From: Branchiostoma belcheri
Taxonomy: Eukaryota; Chordata; Leptocardii; Amphioxiformes; Branchiostomatidae
Reading direction: 5' to 3'
Assembly (NCBI RefSeq): GCF_001625305.1
Contig: NW_017803713.1
Location: 1,311,361-1,375,360, forward strand
Length of the DNA: 64,000 nt
In this document: positions 62,817-64,000 of the stretch, piece by piece
Layout: the number at the start of each line of letters is the position of its first letter
How positions within the stretch are numbered: the stretch's first letter is position 1
The notes under the pieces: model-generated
What the model was told of the DNA's origin: nothing
What the model saw: only the letters and a program-made list of their open reading frames with translations
Database searches by the model: none
Program-made: the position numbers and the translations under genes

Positions 62817-62960
62817 CCGAATAAACATACCCCCCGGAATAAACATACCCCCCGGACAAATCTTCAAAGTCTAATAAACATACCCCCCGGAATAAACATA
62901 CCCCCCGGACAAATCTTCAAAGTCTAATAAACATACCCTCCGGAATAAATGTACCCCCCG
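62817..62960. repeat. 53-bp tandem array around AATAAACATACCCCCCGGA
   Basis: Two full units (AATAAACATACCCCCCGG twice, then ACAAATCTTCAAAGTCT) plus a diverged third. It abuts the LINE fragment. Confidence 0.85.
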
Positions 62961-64000
62961 GAAAATGACCAAATTGACAGGTGAACGGTACTAAAATGTG
63001 CTCTTTTATGTATGGGCAAATGTTTCATTATTACTTTTGATTAGGAATATAAATATACTGTACTAGTACTTGTTGTTGGGAAATACAACATCATTACAAT
63101 GTAATAAAAGAAGGCTGTCTATGTAATACTTTACCTCAACAAACGTTTTCCGCTACGTAACCGTGGCAATTACAACACAATCCCTTAGTACACGGCCTAA
63201 ATCTCTTTTTACTTTTTGCAACTCTTCTCTGAAATGAATATTAACTTTGGCACCAATTTTTTGAGGGTCAAATTTTGAAAAAAATTTCATCTTTGTTACA
63301 GTTTTTTAAGGTTTAATGCCAAAATTAATTTACAAATTCATGAAGGGTCATAATAAATGGAGTTAATTATGCTTGGTACAGGTCTTGAGCAAAATACTCA
63401 GTCACTCAGAGACTCTGTGTAGAGCCATTCCATTCACTGTTGTAACTTTGCGACATCAAAATTGGCCCAAGCCTCAGCACACTTCAAAGGGTTTCTTTTA
63501 TCTGTCAACATTATGCGCAATATGCAACATCAGCAGCCAACAAGAGGTTCTTTGGTAAATATGCTGTGCTTCCCCGTGTCATTGGTAAATTATATTGGTA
63601 AAATGGTAGAATTACTTGATAATGAGCTATATTACCGACGGAATCAAGAACATTCTTAGGGAAAACATCGTAAAAACTGGCTTCTGTGCAGCTGTGTCAA
63701 TTTCTAACATGTGTTGCATGCGCACCATCTTGGAAGAGTTTATTCTGTAAGCAGGGGGAAAGTTTCTTGGAAATACTTCAAACATTTGTCAAATGATTAA
63801 AAACATGATATTGTCCAGGAACAGCATGGCATAATTACATGCTAATGCTTAGATTTTGAATTTAAAATCGTATCGACAGATGTTGAAAGGTAGACAACAT
63901 TACATTTGAGACATCGTGGTCCCTCGAAATGAACTTATCCAAGCATGCGGCGGCCCGTCCTGTCCTGTTAGCACTGTTTAATTTTTCGGTACATTTCTCC
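62961..64000. other. AP2A intron 3 (start), no supported feature
   Basis: AT-rich intronic sequence. The next AP2A exon is not reached. Confidence 0.35.

Overview
This is a eukaryotic, intron-rich, AT-rich window. It fits an invertebrate deuterostome, most likely an amphioxus (Branchiostoma). The species call is inference from vertebrate-like proteins, introns of a few hundred bases to several kb, and a dense mix of tRNA-derived SINEs, Helitrons, foldback MITEs and LINE 3' ends. No prokaryotic or viral gene organisation is visible. Most long open frames are shadows of exons or run through repeats.

Minus strand, about 36.0 kb down to 2.8 kb: one gene, reconstructed by hand as 31 coding exons with matching splice phases throughout (4,327 nt of coding exon, about 1,442 codons). 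It encodes a doublecortin-domain protein with ricin-B-like QxW repeats, the architecture of vertebrate DCDC1. Order: basic N-terminus, DCX-like domain 1, DCX-like domain 2, coiled-coil linker, DCX-like domain 3, QxW (beta-trefoil-like) block 1, DCX-like domain 4, QxW block 2, Cys-containing C-terminus. Possible untranslated first exons lie at about 41.8 and 43.5 kb.

Plus strand: (i) an unrecognised 47-codon first coding exon at 31445-31585, inside the large first coding intron of the DCDC1-like gene; (ii) an intact U6 snRNA gene at 42521-42627 with a TATA box and T-run terminator; (iii) the first three coding exons of the AP-2 clathrin adaptor alpha subunit (45394-62507), which continues beyond the window. 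Its second intron is about 14.5 kb and packed with nested transposons.

Most notable: three of the 31 DCDC1-like exons have a splice junction caught up in a tandem duplication. At exon 28 the 3' splice site plus about 38 nt of exon is repeated in a 131-bp unit carrying a tRNA-like sequence. At exon 23 the end of the exon is duplicated around a (GTTT)n microsatellite that supplies the donor. At exon 1 the acceptor, 5'UTR and start codon lie in a 70-bp unit repeated four times. The mobile-element record is also readable: five CAGnG-terminated elements with 5-bp target duplications, two of them nested in related elements; a 79-bp palindrome with a perfect 9-bp target duplication; and Helitron families with hairpins and CTAG|T ends.
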